From: Hyphomonas polymorpha PS728
GTDB lineage: Bacteria; Pseudomonadota; Alphaproteobacteria; Caulobacterales; Hyphomonadaceae
DNA length: 55,281 bases
Direction: 5' to 3'
NCBI RefSeq assembly: GCF_000685315.1
Contig: NZ_ARYM01000024.1
Span: forward strand, 1 to 55,281
Shown here: positions 14,616-22,831 of the stretch, piece by piece
Layout of the letters: every line of letters begins with the position of its first letter
Numbering within the stretch: the stretch's first letter is position 1
Made by a program: the position numbers and the translations under genes
The notes under the pieces: model-generated
The model's database searches: none
What the model saw: the letters and a program-made list of their open reading frames with translations, nothing else
What the model was told of the DNA's origin: nothing

Positions 14616-15782
14616 ATGAATTTCTGCGCCGCGCCTGCCACCATCCTTGCCGCTTTCCTGATGGCGGCCTGCTCGCCTGCGACGGCTCCTGCGCCTGAAA
14701 CGCCTGCTGAAACCGCTGCTCCAGCCCCCGTCGATGGGCGCGCGATTGTTGCGGATATTGGCGCCATCAACACGCCCAATGGCATTGAGGAATCCTATGC
14801 CGCGCGCATCGGCGGCATCGATCAATGGATCAGCGTGCGTGGCAAGGACCGGAACAATCCGGTGATCCTGCTGGTGCATGGCGGCCCCGGCTCGGCAGAG
14901 CTTGCCATCGGTTGGACCTTCCAGCGCGGCTGGGAGGATTATTTCACCGTGGTGCAGTGGGACCAGCGCGGGGCAGGGAAGACCTGGTCGCTGAATGATC
15001 CGGAGACAGTCATTCCGACGCTCACCATGGATCAGATGACCGGCGATGTGATCGAGATGATCGAACATGTCTGCCAGAAACTCGGCAAGGAGAAGGTGAT
15101 TGTGCTGGGCCATTCCTGGGGCACGATCATCGGCCTCAAGGCGGCGATGGCGCGCCCTGACCTGGTGGCGGCCTATGTGGGGCATGGCCAGGTGATCAAC
15201 ATGCAGCGCAACGAGGAAGAAGGCTTCCGGCTGACTCTGGCCGCGGCGCAGGCAGACGGAAACGCAGAAGCCGTGGCGGCGCTGGAGGCGCTGGCGCCCT
15301 ATCCGGGGGATCTGACGGTGGCGCGGATCGGGGATCAGCGAACCTGGTCAATCCATTATGGGGGCCTTGCCGCCTATCGCGAGAATGCCTCGGCCTGGTT
15401 CCGAGCCATGCGGCTGTCGGCCGAGTATGATGAGGACGTTCTGAAAGCCTACGACGCCGGCAGCCTGGCCAGCATCACCGCCCTGATGCCGGAGCTGCGC
15501 GCGGCGGATCTGGACACGGTCACCCAAAGCCCGGTGCCGGTTTTTCTGCTGCATGGGCGGCGCGACCTGACGACCCCGCCATCTGCCGTAAGGGGCTGGA
15601 TCGAAACGCTCGAGGCGCCGGTGAAGGCGGAATACTGGTTTGACCATTCTGCCCACCTCGCCTTCATGGAGGAGCCGGGCAAGGTTCTGATGACGCTGGT
15701 TACCTGCATCCGGCCCTATGCAACGGAGCCGGACATCGCCGCCGCGCGCCAAAGCGCTGCGGCCTGCGTTCAGGAGCGCTAG
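14616..15782 (+). CDS. Lipoprotein alpha/beta hydrolase, proline iminopeptidase-like
   Basis: This 388-residue protein has a lipobox (A-F-L-M-A-A-C, Cys21) and an Ala/Pro-rich linker. A prolyl aminopeptidase-type hydrolase domain follows: L-L-V-H-G-G-P-G-S-A-E near residue 105, W-D-Q-R-G-A-G-K-T, nucleophile G-H-S-W-G-T, late acid L-H-G-R-R-D and catalytic His in F-D-H-S-A-H. H-G-G-P-G and D-Q-R-G-x-G are family S33 marks. The ATG at 14616 has AAGGGAGA about 6 bases before it. It follows the VOC gene by 95 bases on the same strand, so it may also respond to SoxR. Its envelope location is unusual, since many iminopeptidases are cytosolic. Confidence 0.85.
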   Translation: MNFCAAPATILAAFLMAACSPATAPAPETPAETAAPAPVDGRAIVADIGAINTPNGIEESYAARIGGIDQWISVRGKDRNNPVILLVHGGPGSAELAIGWTFQRGWEDYFTVVQWDQRGAGKTWSLNDPETVIPTLTMDQMTGDVIEMIEHVCQKLGKEKVIVLGHSWGTIIGLKAAMARPDLVAAYVGHGQVINMQRNEEEGFRLTLAAAQADGNAEAVAALEALAPYPGDLTVARIGDQRTWSIHYGGLAAYRENASAWFRAMRLSAEYDEDVLKAYDAGSLASITALMPELRAADLDTVTQSPVPVFLLHGRRDLTTPPSAVRGWIETLEAPVKAEYWFDHSAHLAFMEEPGKVLMTLVTCIRPYATEPDIAAARQSAAACVQER

Positions 15783-15788
15783 GCGCCG

Positions 15789-16058
15789 TCAGTGAGCCAG
15801 ACGCATCCAGTCGCGCGCCGCCTGCAGCGCCATCTTCACTTCGGCTGAGGACAGCATTTCCGCCATTTCCTGGCGCTGCACCTTGGCATCCTCATGACCG
15901 CGCACAGCGGCGAGGTTGAACCATTTGTGCGCCTCGATCAGGTTGATTTCGGTGCCGGTGCCGGTCGCATAGGCTAGGCCTGCGCGGTAAAGGTCTTCGG
16001 CATGGGAATGGGCGCCGAGCAGGCCGGCGGGTTCCACATGTGTATCTGAATAGGCCAT
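15789..16058 (-). CDS. Small Sel1-repeat protein
   Basis: This 89-residue soluble protein contains a Sel1-like repeat: A-E-D-L-Y-R-A-G-L-A-Y-A-T-G-T-G-T followed by I-E-A-H-K-W-F-N-L-A-A-V-R-G-H-E-D-A, then an unmatched second helix pair with many Met and Ala. Such short proteins are common in alphaproteobacteria and are presumed adaptor or scaffold proteins. No partner is evident here. It is convergent with the lipoprotein hydrolase gene (6-base gap). Confidence 0.75.
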   Translation of the reverse strand: MAYSDTHVEPAGLLGAHSHAEDLYRAGLAYATGTGTEINLIEAHKWFNLAAVRGHEDAKVQRQEMAEMLSSAEVKMALQAARDWMRLAH

Positions 16059-16278
16059 GTTGCTTCTCTTTCACTCCTGAACCGGCCGCCGGGTTTTCCC
16101 GTGCTGCAACCGGTAATCCATCACGCACCGGATTATCCGGCGACGGATGAAGGGTGCCTTGAGAGCGTTGGAACATGGTTAAAATTGCATTTGCCATGAC
16201 ACGGCTTCGTAAACGTATCGGCCGGCCGTGTTAGGAAAGCGGCTTTTGCGGGCGTATTTTCGCGCCGGAGTTCTCCGA

Positions 16279-16683
16279 TCACGCCATTCCCGGATAACGT
16301 TTGAAGGCCGGAATATCGGCAAGGTGCGCCATCCAGGGGGCCTGTTCGGTGGTCTGCACCTGCGCCCCCGGCGTGAAGGCATCGGGCGCGTCCAGGGTCA
16401 TCAGCTGCACGTCCACAATGCCCGGCAGATAGGTCTCGTTGATGTAGTAGAGACCGGTGCCGCACTCGCTGCAGAAATACCGGAAACTGTCGCCGGAGGA
16501 ATTGACCGCGCGCGCCTCTCCGACCGTCACACGGAAATCTTCCCTGGGAACCATGGCCCAGGCCACTAACGGCGCGCCGGCGCTCTTCTGGCAATCCCGG
16601 CAATGGCAGATCGAGATCCGCTCGGGCGCACTGCCAAGTTCAAAACGCACCTTCCCGCACTGACATCCGCCTGCAATGGCCAT
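16279..16683 (-). CDS. GFA/CENP-V family zinc protein (second of two)
   Basis: This 134-residue protein shows G-G-C-Q-C-G-K-V-R-F near residue 6, I-C-H-C-R-D-C-Q-K-S-A-G-A-P near 28, and F-C-S-E-C-G-T near 72, the zinc-binding cysteine pattern of the GFA fold. It is paralogous to the protein at 2540-2989 but clearly diverged and shorter at the C-terminus. The reaction is unknown for most members. The ATG at 16683 (M-A-I-A-G-G-C) places the first Cys motif where the family has it. The longer reading frame upstream crosses the CarD terminator and the carD gene on another frame and is not real. Confidence 0.85.
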   Translation of the reverse strand: MAIAGGCQCGKVRFELGSAPERISICHCRDCQKSAGAPLVAWAMVPREDFRVTVGEARAVNSSGDSFRYFCSECGTGLYYINETYLPGIVDVQLMTLDAPDAFTPGAQVQTTEQAPWMAHLADIPAFKRYPGMA

Positions 16684-16756
16684 GGCCGCCTCCACACTGT
16701 TCCCGAAACGTTCTTTTGCATGATACGCCTGCCGGGTCAAACGGGATGCGGGAGGC

Positions 16757-16787
16757 AAAAAAAGCCCCGCAGAAACTGCGGGGCTTT
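16757..16787 (-). terminator. Rho-independent terminator after carD
   Basis: A perfect 12-bp stem (16761-16772 with 16776-16787, loop AAA) is followed on the minus strand by seven T (complement of A 16757-16763, partly in the stem). It starts 27 bases after the carD stop and isolates it from the GFA gene downstream. Confidence 0.92.
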
Positions 16788-16813
16788 CTTTGGCGCAAAG
16801 GCTCGGCCTGAAA

Positions 16814-17338
16814 TCAGGCGGCCACTTTTTTCTTGGCCAGCGACTTGGCGAGTTTTTCCATCGCCTTGCCTTTGTCGATGTTCTCGACAGCGGCCAGTTC
16901 GCGGGCCATCCGGTCCAGCGCGCTCTCATAGAGCTGGCGCTCGGAATAGGACTGCTCGGGCTGGTCGTCGCCGCGGTGCAGGTCGCGAACGACCTCCGCG
17001 ATCGAGATCAGGTCGCCGGAATTGATCTTGGCTTCGTATTCCTGGGCGCGGCGCGACCACATCGTCCGCTTGATGCGGGCTTTGCCGCCAAGCGTCTTCA
17101 GCGCGTCATCAACCAGCTTGGAGCCTGCAAGGGCACGCATACCAGACGCTTCGGCACGATTTGTCGGTACACGCAGGATCATCTTGTCCTGATCAAATGC
17201 CACGACATAGACTTCCAGCTGCATGCCCGCGACTGTCTGACTTTCGATACCGGTGATTTTGCCTACGCCGTGCGCCGGATAGACAACACTCTGACCGACC
17301 TCGAACGCATGAGTCCGAGCTTCTGCCTTCTTCGCCAT
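16814..17338 (-). CDS. carD: CarD/CdnL-family RNA polymerase-binding transcription regulator
   Basis: This 174-residue protein has an N-terminal RNAP-interaction (TRCF-like) domain: F-E-V-G-Q-S-V-V-Y-P-A-H-G-V-G-K-I near residue 12. A helical C-terminal domain contains W-S-R-R-A-Q-E-Y-E-A-K-I-N-S-G-D near 115, followed by a Lys/Ala-rich tail. CarD/CdnL binds the RNA polymerase beta subunit and stabilises open complexes at rRNA and housekeeping promoters. A 283-base, comparatively AT-rich upstream region separates it from fdxA and probably holds its own promoter. The helicase-S4-fdxA-carD grouping is conserved in alphaproteobacteria as far as I know. Confidence 0.93.
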   Translation of the reverse strand: MAKKAEARTHAFEVGQSVVYPAHGVGKITGIESQTVAGMQLEVYVVAFDQDKMILRVPTNRAEASGMRALAGSKLVDDALKTLGGKARIKRTMWSRRAQEYEAKINSGDLISIAEVVRDLHRGDDQPEQSYSERQLYESALDRMARELAAVENIDKGKAMEKLAKSLAKKKVAA

Positions 17339-17590
17339 GTTCGGTAAGACCCTTTTCTACACACACATTAAGAGAGTCGAGTTTACCCGGCCCAGTTCCT
17401 GATTAAGGCTCTGAGTTAGGAATTCCCGCTCTTCTTGATTGTTGTTCAGATATTCCGTGTAGCACATTCTTACAGGAAATACAACAGTCTGGCGCAGGCG
17501 GCGCCAGAATGGGAAAGACGCGAAATCGGACAAATCGTTAACGCGTCCTGATCCTTTAATTTCCCCGCAATTACAGCGGGGCACACAAAC

Positions 17591-17611
17591 AAGGAGAAAA
17601 TATTTCTCCTT
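17591..17611 (-). terminator. Palindromic hairpin after fdxA
   Basis: A perfect 9-bp inverted repeat (AAGGAGAAA 17591-17599 and TTTCTCCTT 17603-17611, 3-base loop) lies 10 bases after the fdxA stop. On the minus strand GTTTGTGTG follows, a weak T-rich tail. It is a likely terminator, though the stem is AT-rich. Confidence 0.55.
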
Positions 17612-17621
17612 AAGGGTGCGG

Positions 17622-17963
17622 CTAGTCCCCGGTGCCTGGATTGGGGCTGAAGTATTTTTCCAGCTTGCCGGTCACGCTGGCCCATTCGTCCCGGTCAGCC
17701 GGAGGTTCCTTCATCCGGGTGATATTGGGCCAGACCTTGGCATATTCGGAGTTCAGCTTCAGCCATTTGCCATCGGGATCGTCCTCGGTGTCCGGCTTGA
17801 TCGCCTCAGCGGGGCATTCAGGCTCGCAGACGCCGCAATCGATGCATTCATCGGGGTGAATGACGAGCATATTCTCGCCTTCATAGAAACAGTCGACAGG
17901 GCAAACCTCGACGCAATCCATGTATTTGCAGCGGATGCAGGCGTCGACGACAATATAGGTCAT
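17622..17963 (-). CDS. fdxA: Seven-iron ferredoxin FdxA
   Basis: This 112-residue ferredoxin carries one [3Fe-4S] and one [4Fe-4S] cluster, from the pattern [15 protein letters not shown] near residue 9 and [13 protein letters not shown] near 38. The ~50-residue C-terminal extension (W-L-K-L-N, W-P-N-I-T, K-Y-F-S-P) is typical of FdxA of Azotobacter ferredoxin I type. It is a small electron carrier in the cytosol. The ATG at 17963 gives the invariant M-T-Y-I-V start; no good Shine-Dalgarno is seen. The longer frame adds a head that is not ferredoxin-like. Confidence 0.95.
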   Translation of the reverse strand: MTYIVVDACIRCKYMDCVEVCPVDCFYEGENMLVIHPDECIDCGVCEPECPAEAIKPDTEDDPDGKWLKLNSEYAKVWPNITRMKEPPADRDEWASVTGKLEKYFSPNPGTGD

Positions 17964-18061
17964 GGGAGGTCCGGGGTCTTCTGGCGGGAATTGAGCCTCG
18001 CAATTGGCGAGGCAAAGCGCCCCTGTCAATGAGGCGTACTACACAGCGCAGGCAGAAAGGC

Positions 18062-18508
18062 TCAAACTGCGCCGGAAGTGCGCGCCTCTGCGCGGCGGCG
18101 GGCCTCGGCGCGCTGCACATCATCGACATGCAGCAGCCCGGCCACATGCCGCACATAGGCATCTTCGAGGTCAGACCGCTCGCCATCGGCCAGGATCACC
18201 CGGTAGATTGCCTCCACCACCTTCACCCGTTCCGCCGCCGGCAATTTCTTCGCATGTTTGGTAAACTGATGGCTGCCGACGGCCTCCTCGGCCAGCGCTT
18301 CGGCTTCCGAGAGCAGGGCGTCAGCCTTGTCAGCCTCGAACTCGAACGCCTCGACCAGGATCTCGGCGATCATGTCGCTTTCGATATTCACATATACCCC
18401 GTCCACCAGCGCCGCCTCGACCAGCAGGGCAGTCACCGCCACATAGGGCGGCATCGACTGTTCTGCGGGCGTTTTCGGCGTCAGCAGGCGCTTGATGCGG
18501 TCCATCAT
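18062..18508 (-). CDS. TerB-like (tellurite resistance family) protein
   Basis: This 148-residue helical protein fits the TerB fold. A-V-T-A-L-L-V-E-A-A-L-V-D-G near residue 24 and V-E-A-I-Y-R-V-I-L-A-D-G-E-R-S-D-L-E-D near 98 are two related half-repeats with acidic metal-site residues. TerB proteins bind calcium and sit at membranes in tellurite or phage-stress systems, but stand-alone alphaproteobacterial members next to S4 proteins have no defined role. No TerC/TerD/TerE is nearby. Its start overlaps the S4 gene stop by 4 bases, so it is co-translated with it. Confidence 0.75.
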   Translation of the reverse strand: MMDRIKRLLTPKTPAEQSMPPYVAVTALLVEAALVDGVYVNIESDMIAEILVEAFEFEADKADALLSEAEALAEEAVGSHQFTKHAKKLPAAERVKVVEAIYRVILADGERSDLEDAYVRHVAGLLHVDDVQRAEARRRAEARTSGAV

Positions 18509-18792
18509 GGCTCGGCCTCCAGAGGGCGGTAGAGCGCCCGTGCTTCCTCGGCGGGGCCGCGGCGATCCCCGAGGTCCAGCACTTCAATGCTGTAGATACG
18601 CCCGGCTTTCCCGAATGTCACCACATCGCCAACGGTGAGGGCGGCGCCGGGCTTGTCGGTTTTCCGGGTCTGGCCCCTGTGCGACAGGCGCACCCCATGA
18701 CCCTTGATGTGCGCGGTGGAAAGGGCGCGTGTCTTGAAGAAGCGGGCCCGCCACAGCCAGATATCGAGGCGCAGCGAGACGTCTTCGTTCAT
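18505..18792 (-). CDS. S4-domain RNA-binding protein (Hsp15-like)
   Basis: This 95-residue protein is mostly an S4 domain: L-R-L-D-I-W-L-W-R-A-R-F-F-K-T-R near residue 7, then V-R-L-S-H-R-G-Q-T-R-K-T-D-K and G-D-V-V-T-F. This resembles HslR/Hsp15, which binds stalled 50S subunits with peptidyl-tRNA. It sits 12 bases after the helicase stop and overlaps the TerB-like gene (ATGA), so the three read as one transcript. That supports a role in RNA or ribosome maintenance. Confidence 0.85.
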   Translation of the reverse strand: MNEDVSLRLDIWLWRARFFKTRALSTAHIKGHGVRLSHRGQTRKTDKPGAALTVGDVVTFGKAGRIYSIEVLDLGDRRGPAEEARALYRPLEAEP

Positions 18793-18804
18793 GCGGCGCT
18801 CGCG

Positions 18805-21621
18805 CTACTGGAAAGGTTTGTAGACAAAGCTGCCTTCGCCCGCTGCTTCGGCAGGCTTGCCGCCATCGGTGCCCGGCTGGCGCGGTGGCTTCTGCTTCTG
18901 CGGCCGGGGAGGCTTTGGCGGCTTCGGCGGCGGCAGCAGCGCAGCGAGCGCGGCAAACGGGCTGTCTGGATCGGCCACCTTGCGCTGGGGCGGGGCAGGG
19001 CGGTTGTCCTGGCGCCGGTCGTTGCGGGTGTCACCCCCACGCGGCGGGCGGCGGTCATCCCGGCCGCGGCTGCGGCCTTCGCCGCGCGGGCCTTTGCCCT
19101 GCGGGCGATCCGATTGCGGACGATCTCCCGGCGCGCCGTCGCGCTTCGGGCGGCCCCCCTGCGGGCGTTCAGCGCGGGGCGGGCGGGCAGTCTGGCCTTC
19201 TTCCGGGCGCGTGCGGGCGCCATAGCGCCACAGCGTTACCGCGCCGGTTTCCTTGTCCTTTTCGGCGGGCGCCAGGCCAAAGCCCTTCAGCACGCCCGGC
19301 CAGTCATCGGCTGGGCAGGAAACCATTGAGGCCATGTCGATGGCGATGGCGAAAGCGTTCTTGCCGGCTTCCTTGCGCCGCTTGGCAATCTCCCAGCCAA
19401 GGCGTTCGGCAAGGTCAGCGCGCACGGCGCGGCGGCCAAAGCGCAGATAACCGTTTGCGGCGAGCGCTTCTTCCGGCCAGGTGCCGTCCAGCGCGAACGA
19501 TCCTGCGCCTTCCGGGGCCAGCGGATATTCCGTGCCCGAAGCAACAGCTTTCAGGATGGCAATCACGCGCTGGGCGGCCGGCTTCTGCGCGTCGGGTGCA
19601 TGCACGGCCACGCGCCCTGCGCGGATGCCGGCAGCCTTCAGGGCTTCGCGCTGCTCCGGCGTGATGCGCGCTGGCGGATCATCCGTCCGCAGATCAACCG
19701 CTGCGCCGCTTTCCAGGATACGGAAGGCCAGGCCGCGCGCCATGCCTTCCAGGCCGGCGCCGGCTTCCCCGCTTGCCAGTTTCGCATGGGTGGGCAGCAG
19801 GCGGGCAATCTCGCTCTTCAGCCATTCTTCAACACGGGCCAGCGCCGGGGCGCGTTCGCTGGCCTCCACCTCAACCGCGCCGATCAGTTCGGCGCGCGGG
19901 GCAATCCAGCTGGCGCCCCTGGCAAGACGGGCAATGGCGGCGCCCTTGAATTCGATCTCCGCCCCTTCGGTCAGCTTGAAAGCGTCCGAAGGCGCACCGG
20001 TGATCTCGGCAAGGCGCTGGCTCAGCATCGGGCGGATGGCGGCCAGGGCAGCGCCGCGCACCGCCTTTCCTTCCAGCGTCCGGGCATCCAGAACTGGCTC
20101 GAAGGTCAGGCCCTTCAGGCGGCCGACCAGATGGCCTTCAACGGTCACGTCGCCGTCGGGCGTCAGATTGGTCACGAGGGCATCTTCCTTCTTGAGGCTT
20201 GCGAGCAGCGCGGTGGTGCGCCGGTCGACAAAGCGGGCTGTCAGCGCTTCGTGTAGCGCGTCGGAGAGGGAGTCTTCAATCTCCCGCGTTTTCTGCTGCC
20301 AATAGCCTGGATTTTCCAGCCAGTCAGGGCGGTGGGCGGCATAAGTCCAGGTGCGGATGGCGGCAAGGCGCTGTTGCAGCTTGGCAATATCGCCGTTGGT
20401 GGAGGCCAGATCCTCCATCCGGCGCTCGAGCCCCGCATCTGAGAGGCGTGCGTCCGGGTCAGCCAGCGTATCGGCCAGGCCCAGAACGAGGCGCCCATGC
20501 CCCTCCGGGCCTGCTTTGCGGAAGTCCGGCAGGCGCGCCAGATCCCACAGCCGGCGCACCTTGCGGTCGCCCGTCACATTCGGCCCGATGCCGCCATCTT
20601 CGCTCATCCGCCGCAGCACCCATTCGTCCAGGGCGTGGGGATTGTGGATGAGGCGCGGATTGCCCGAAGGCTTCTCCAGGCTGCGGATGAGGTTCCTGAG
20701 ACTTGAAAAATCGAGGGCCGAGTTGCGCCACTGGATGGCGTCCACCGGGTCAAACCGGTGGGCCTCTATCGCTTTCCATTCTTCCTCGGTGAAGGGCGGG
20801 CAGCTGCCGGTCTCGCCAAATTCGCCATCGGTGCGGAAACGCCCGGCGCGCCCGGCAATCTGGCCGCACTCGGCCAGTGTCAGCGCCCGGTGGCGCCGCC
20901 CGTCGAATTTGGAACGTGAGGCAAACACCACCCTGTCGACATTCAGGTTCAGCCCCATGCCGATGGCGTCTGTGGCAACGATATAGTCCACCTCGCCGGA
21001 CTGGTAGAGCGCCACCTGCGCATTGCGGGTGCGGGGGCTGAGCGCGCCCATCACCACCGCCGCGCCGCCCTTCTGCCGGCGCAGCAGTTCGGCAATCGCG
21101 TACACTTCCTCGGCGCTGAAGCCGACAATGGCGGTGCGCTTGGGCAGCTTGGTGATCTTGGTATGGCCGGTATAGCGCAGCTCCGAGAAACGCTCGCGCG
21201 GCTCGGTCTCCACGCCCAGCTTCAGTTCGCGCAGCAGGCCGCGCATCGTGTCGGCGCCCAGCAGCAGGGTCTCGTGATTGCCGCGCATGTTGAGGATGCG
21301 GTCGGTGAACACATGTCCCCGGTCTTCATCCTCGGCCAGCTGGATTTCGTCGATGGCCAGAAAATCCGGGCGGATATCCACCGGCATCGATTCCACGGTG
21401 CAGATGAAATAGCGCGCCGTGGGAGGGCAGATCCGCTCCTCCCCGGTGATCAGCGCGGCATGGGGGTATCCCTTGGCGGCCACCACCCGGTCATACACCT
21501 CTCGCGCCAGCAGGCGCAGGGGCAGGCCGATCATGCCGGTCCCATAGCCCAGCATCCGCTCAATGGCGTAATGTGTCTTGCCGGTATTGGTGGGGCCCAG
21601 AATGGCCTTGAGTGTTGTCAT
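18805..21621 (-). CDS. SUV3-like superfamily 2 RNA helicase
   Basis: This 938-residue protein begins almost at Walker A: L-G-P-T-N-T-G-K-T-H-Y-A at residues 8-19. D-E-I-Q (motif II, a DEVQ-type box as in SUV3) is near residue 90, V-A-T-D-A-I-G-M-G-L-N-L (motif V) near 213, and Q-I-A-G-R-A-G-R (motif VI) near 250. The middle is a long helical region. About the last 140 residues are low-complexity, rich in Arg, Pro, Gly and Lys, probably disordered and RNA-binding. SUV3 helicases unwind RNA with degradosome nucleases in mitochondria; bacterial homologues are less studied. The ATG at 21621 gives the usual short N-terminus. It leads a transcript with the S4 and TerB-like genes. Confidence 0.9.
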   Translation of the reverse strand: MTTLKAILGPTNTGKTHYAIERMLGYGTGMIGLPLRLLAREVYDRVVAAKGYPHAALITGEERICPPTARYFICTVESMPVDIRPDFLAIDEIQLAEDEDRGHVFTDRILNMRGNHETLLLGADTMRGLLRELKLGVETEPRERFSELRYTGHTKITKLPKRTAIVGFSAEEVYAIAELLRRQKGGAAVVMGALSPRTRNAQVALYQSGEVDYIVATDAIGMGLNLNVDRVVFASRSKFDGRRHRALTLAECGQIAGRAGRFRTDGEFGETGSCPPFTEEEWKAIEAHRFDPVDAIQWRNSALDFSSLRNLIRSLEKPSGNPRLIHNPHALDEWVLRRMSEDGGIGPNVTGDRKVRRLWDLARLPDFRKAGPEGHGRLVLGLADTLADPDARLSDAGLERRMEDLASTNGDIAKLQQRLAAIRTWTYAAHRPDWLENPGYWQQKTREIEDSLSDALHEALTARFVDRRTTALLASLKKEDALVTNLTPDGDVTVEGHLVGRLKGLTFEPVLDARTLEGKAVRGAALAAIRPMLSQRLAEITGAPSDAFKLTEGAEIEFKGAAIARLARGASWIAPRAELIGAVEVEASERAPALARVEEWLKSEIARLLPTHAKLASGEAGAGLEGMARGLAFRILESGAAVDLRTDDPPARITPEQREALKAAGIRAGRVAVHAPDAQKPAAQRVIAILKAVASGTEYPLAPEGAGSFALDGTWPEEALAANGYLRFGRRAVRADLAERLGWEIAKRRKEAGKNAFAIAIDMASMVSCPADDWPGVLKGFGLAPAEKDKETGAVTLWRYGARTRPEEGQTARPPRAERPQGGRPKRDGAPGDRPQSDRPQGKGPRGEGRSRGRDDRRPPRGGDTRNDRRQDNRPAPPQRKVADPDSPFAALAALLPPPKPPKPPRPQKQKPPRQPGTDGGKPAEAAGEGSFVYKPFQ

Positions 21622-21657
21622 GTGCGGGGAAGGGATGGGGGCGGGGGCGCGCCCGTG

Positions 21658-22143
21658 TCAAGCGCGCGGCATGTCAAAGCGGATCATGCCTTCCGCCTCG
21701 GGGCGGAAGCCGGGTGGCAGGCGAGTGGCCTCATCATAGAGCGCGCCGGCAAAGCGGGCCTTGCTGATATCGCCCCAGAGGCAGATAGCGCCGCACAGAT
21801 TGGCGCCGGAAAGGTCGGCCTGCCAGAGATTGGCCCCGGTCATGTCCGCGTCCACCAGATTGGCGTGGGCCAGACGGGCTGATCGCAGGTTGGCGCCTTT
21901 CAGCAGGGCGCCCCGCAGATGCGCATGGGTCATCGAGGCGTTCAGCAGCCTTGCATGGTTGAGGCAGGCTCCGGCCAGGTTGGCCCAGTCGAGCCGGGCG
22001 CCGCGCAGCTCGCAATTGTGAAACCGCGTCCCGGCAAAATCCTGCCCGCGCAGATCGGCGCCATGAAAGTCACGCCCTTCGATCAGAAGGCCGGCTCCAG
22101 CCACGGCTGCCCGCACGTCTCGTCCTGTCGCCAGAATGTCCAT
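21658..22143 (-). CDS. Pentapeptide-repeat protein
   Basis: This 161-residue protein (171 if started at the ATG at 22173) is built of A(D/N)LxX repeats from about residue 25 to 125: F-H-G-A-D-L-R-G-Q-D-F-A-G-T, W-A-N-L-A-G-A-C-L-N-H-A-R-L, G-A-N-L-R-S-A-R-L, G-A-N-L-W-Q-A-D-L-S-G-A-N-L. These form a right-handed quadrilateral beta-helix. Some relatives mimic DNA and protect gyrase; most have unknown partners. The start at 22143 has a weak GGGTC upstream and the one at 22173 none. It lies 36 bases upstream of the helicase and may be its leader gene. Confidence 0.8.
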   Translation of the reverse strand: MDILATGRDVRAAVAGAGLLIEGRDFHGADLRGQDFAGTRFHNCELRGARLDWANLAGACLNHARLLNASMTHAHLRGALLKGANLRSARLAHANLVDADMTGANLWQADLSGANLCGAICLWGDISKARFAGALYDEATRLPPGFRPEAEGMIRFDMPRA

Positions 22144-22262
22144 CAGTGACCCGTTTTGTCCCAGTCTGTCCATTTGAGGTTATTCGCGGGGCATTGAAAG
22201 ACCCGCGATTGACATGCGTTTCGTTCCGGGCGGACAATCACGTTTTGGCAGGGAGAGACGCC

Positions 22263-22718
22263 ATGATCACGCTCGAACCGGTCGGCTGGGTGCGGGGAGG
22301 GCGATCCGATCCCGTGGACGACAACTGGGACAGCGAACAGGCGGTGATCGAACTGGCGCCTGCCTTCCCCGAAGGCGCCCTGGCAGGGCTTGAAACCTTC
22401 AGCCACGCCGAAATCATCTTTTTCTTCAACCGCGTACCTGAATCGAAGATCGAAACCGGCGCGCGTCATCCGCGCGGCAATACAGCGTGGCCCCAGGTCG
22501 GCATCTTTGCCCAGCGCGGCAAGAACCGGCCAAACCGCTTGGGGCTCTGCACATGCCGGATCATCAGCCTGGCCGGGCGCTCTCTCCGCGTTCAGGGGCT
22601 GGACGCGATCGACGCCACACCCGTGCTCGATATTAAACCGGTCATGCGCGAATTCTTGCCCCGTGGCCCGGTTTCCCAGCCGGAATGGGCAACAGAACTG
22701 ATGCAGGGTTACTGGTAG
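22263..22718 (+). CDS. TrmO/TsaA-domain SAM-dependent methyltransferase
   Basis: This 151-residue protein has a TsaA (TrmO) beta-barrel: I-T-L-E-P-V-G-W-V at the start, G-L-E-T-F-S-H-A-E-I-I-F-F-F near 45, and A-R-H-P-R-G-N-T followed by V-G-I-F-A-Q-R-G-K-N-R-P-N-R-L-G-L near 85, with D-I-K-P near 127. E. coli TrmO methylates N6-threonylcarbamoyladenosine in tRNA-Thr. The N-terminal part is kept but the C-terminal domain of E. coli TrmO is missing, so the substrate may differ. GGGAGA precedes the ATG at 22263. It is divergent from the pentapeptide gene. Confidence 0.8.
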   Translation: MITLEPVGWVRGGRSDPVDDNWDSEQAVIELAPAFPEGALAGLETFSHAEIIFFFNRVPESKIETGARHPRGNTAWPQVGIFAQRGKNRPNRLGLCTCRIISLAGRSLRVQGLDAIDATPVLDIKPVMREFLPRGPVSQPEWATELMQGYW

Positions 22719-22831
22719 GGCGACCTTCGGGAATTGCGGATTGGACAGCCCGCCTCGGGCGTCATAATCTCAACACAGCGTTAACCTATGGAGCTGGGGC
22801 GTTCATTGGCAACCGCATGGGGATATCCGGT

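Noticed and set aside
18062..18508. TerB-like gene as a tellurite/phage-defence system
   Set aside because: No other ter genes are present and it is embedded in a housekeeping RNA helicase transcript.
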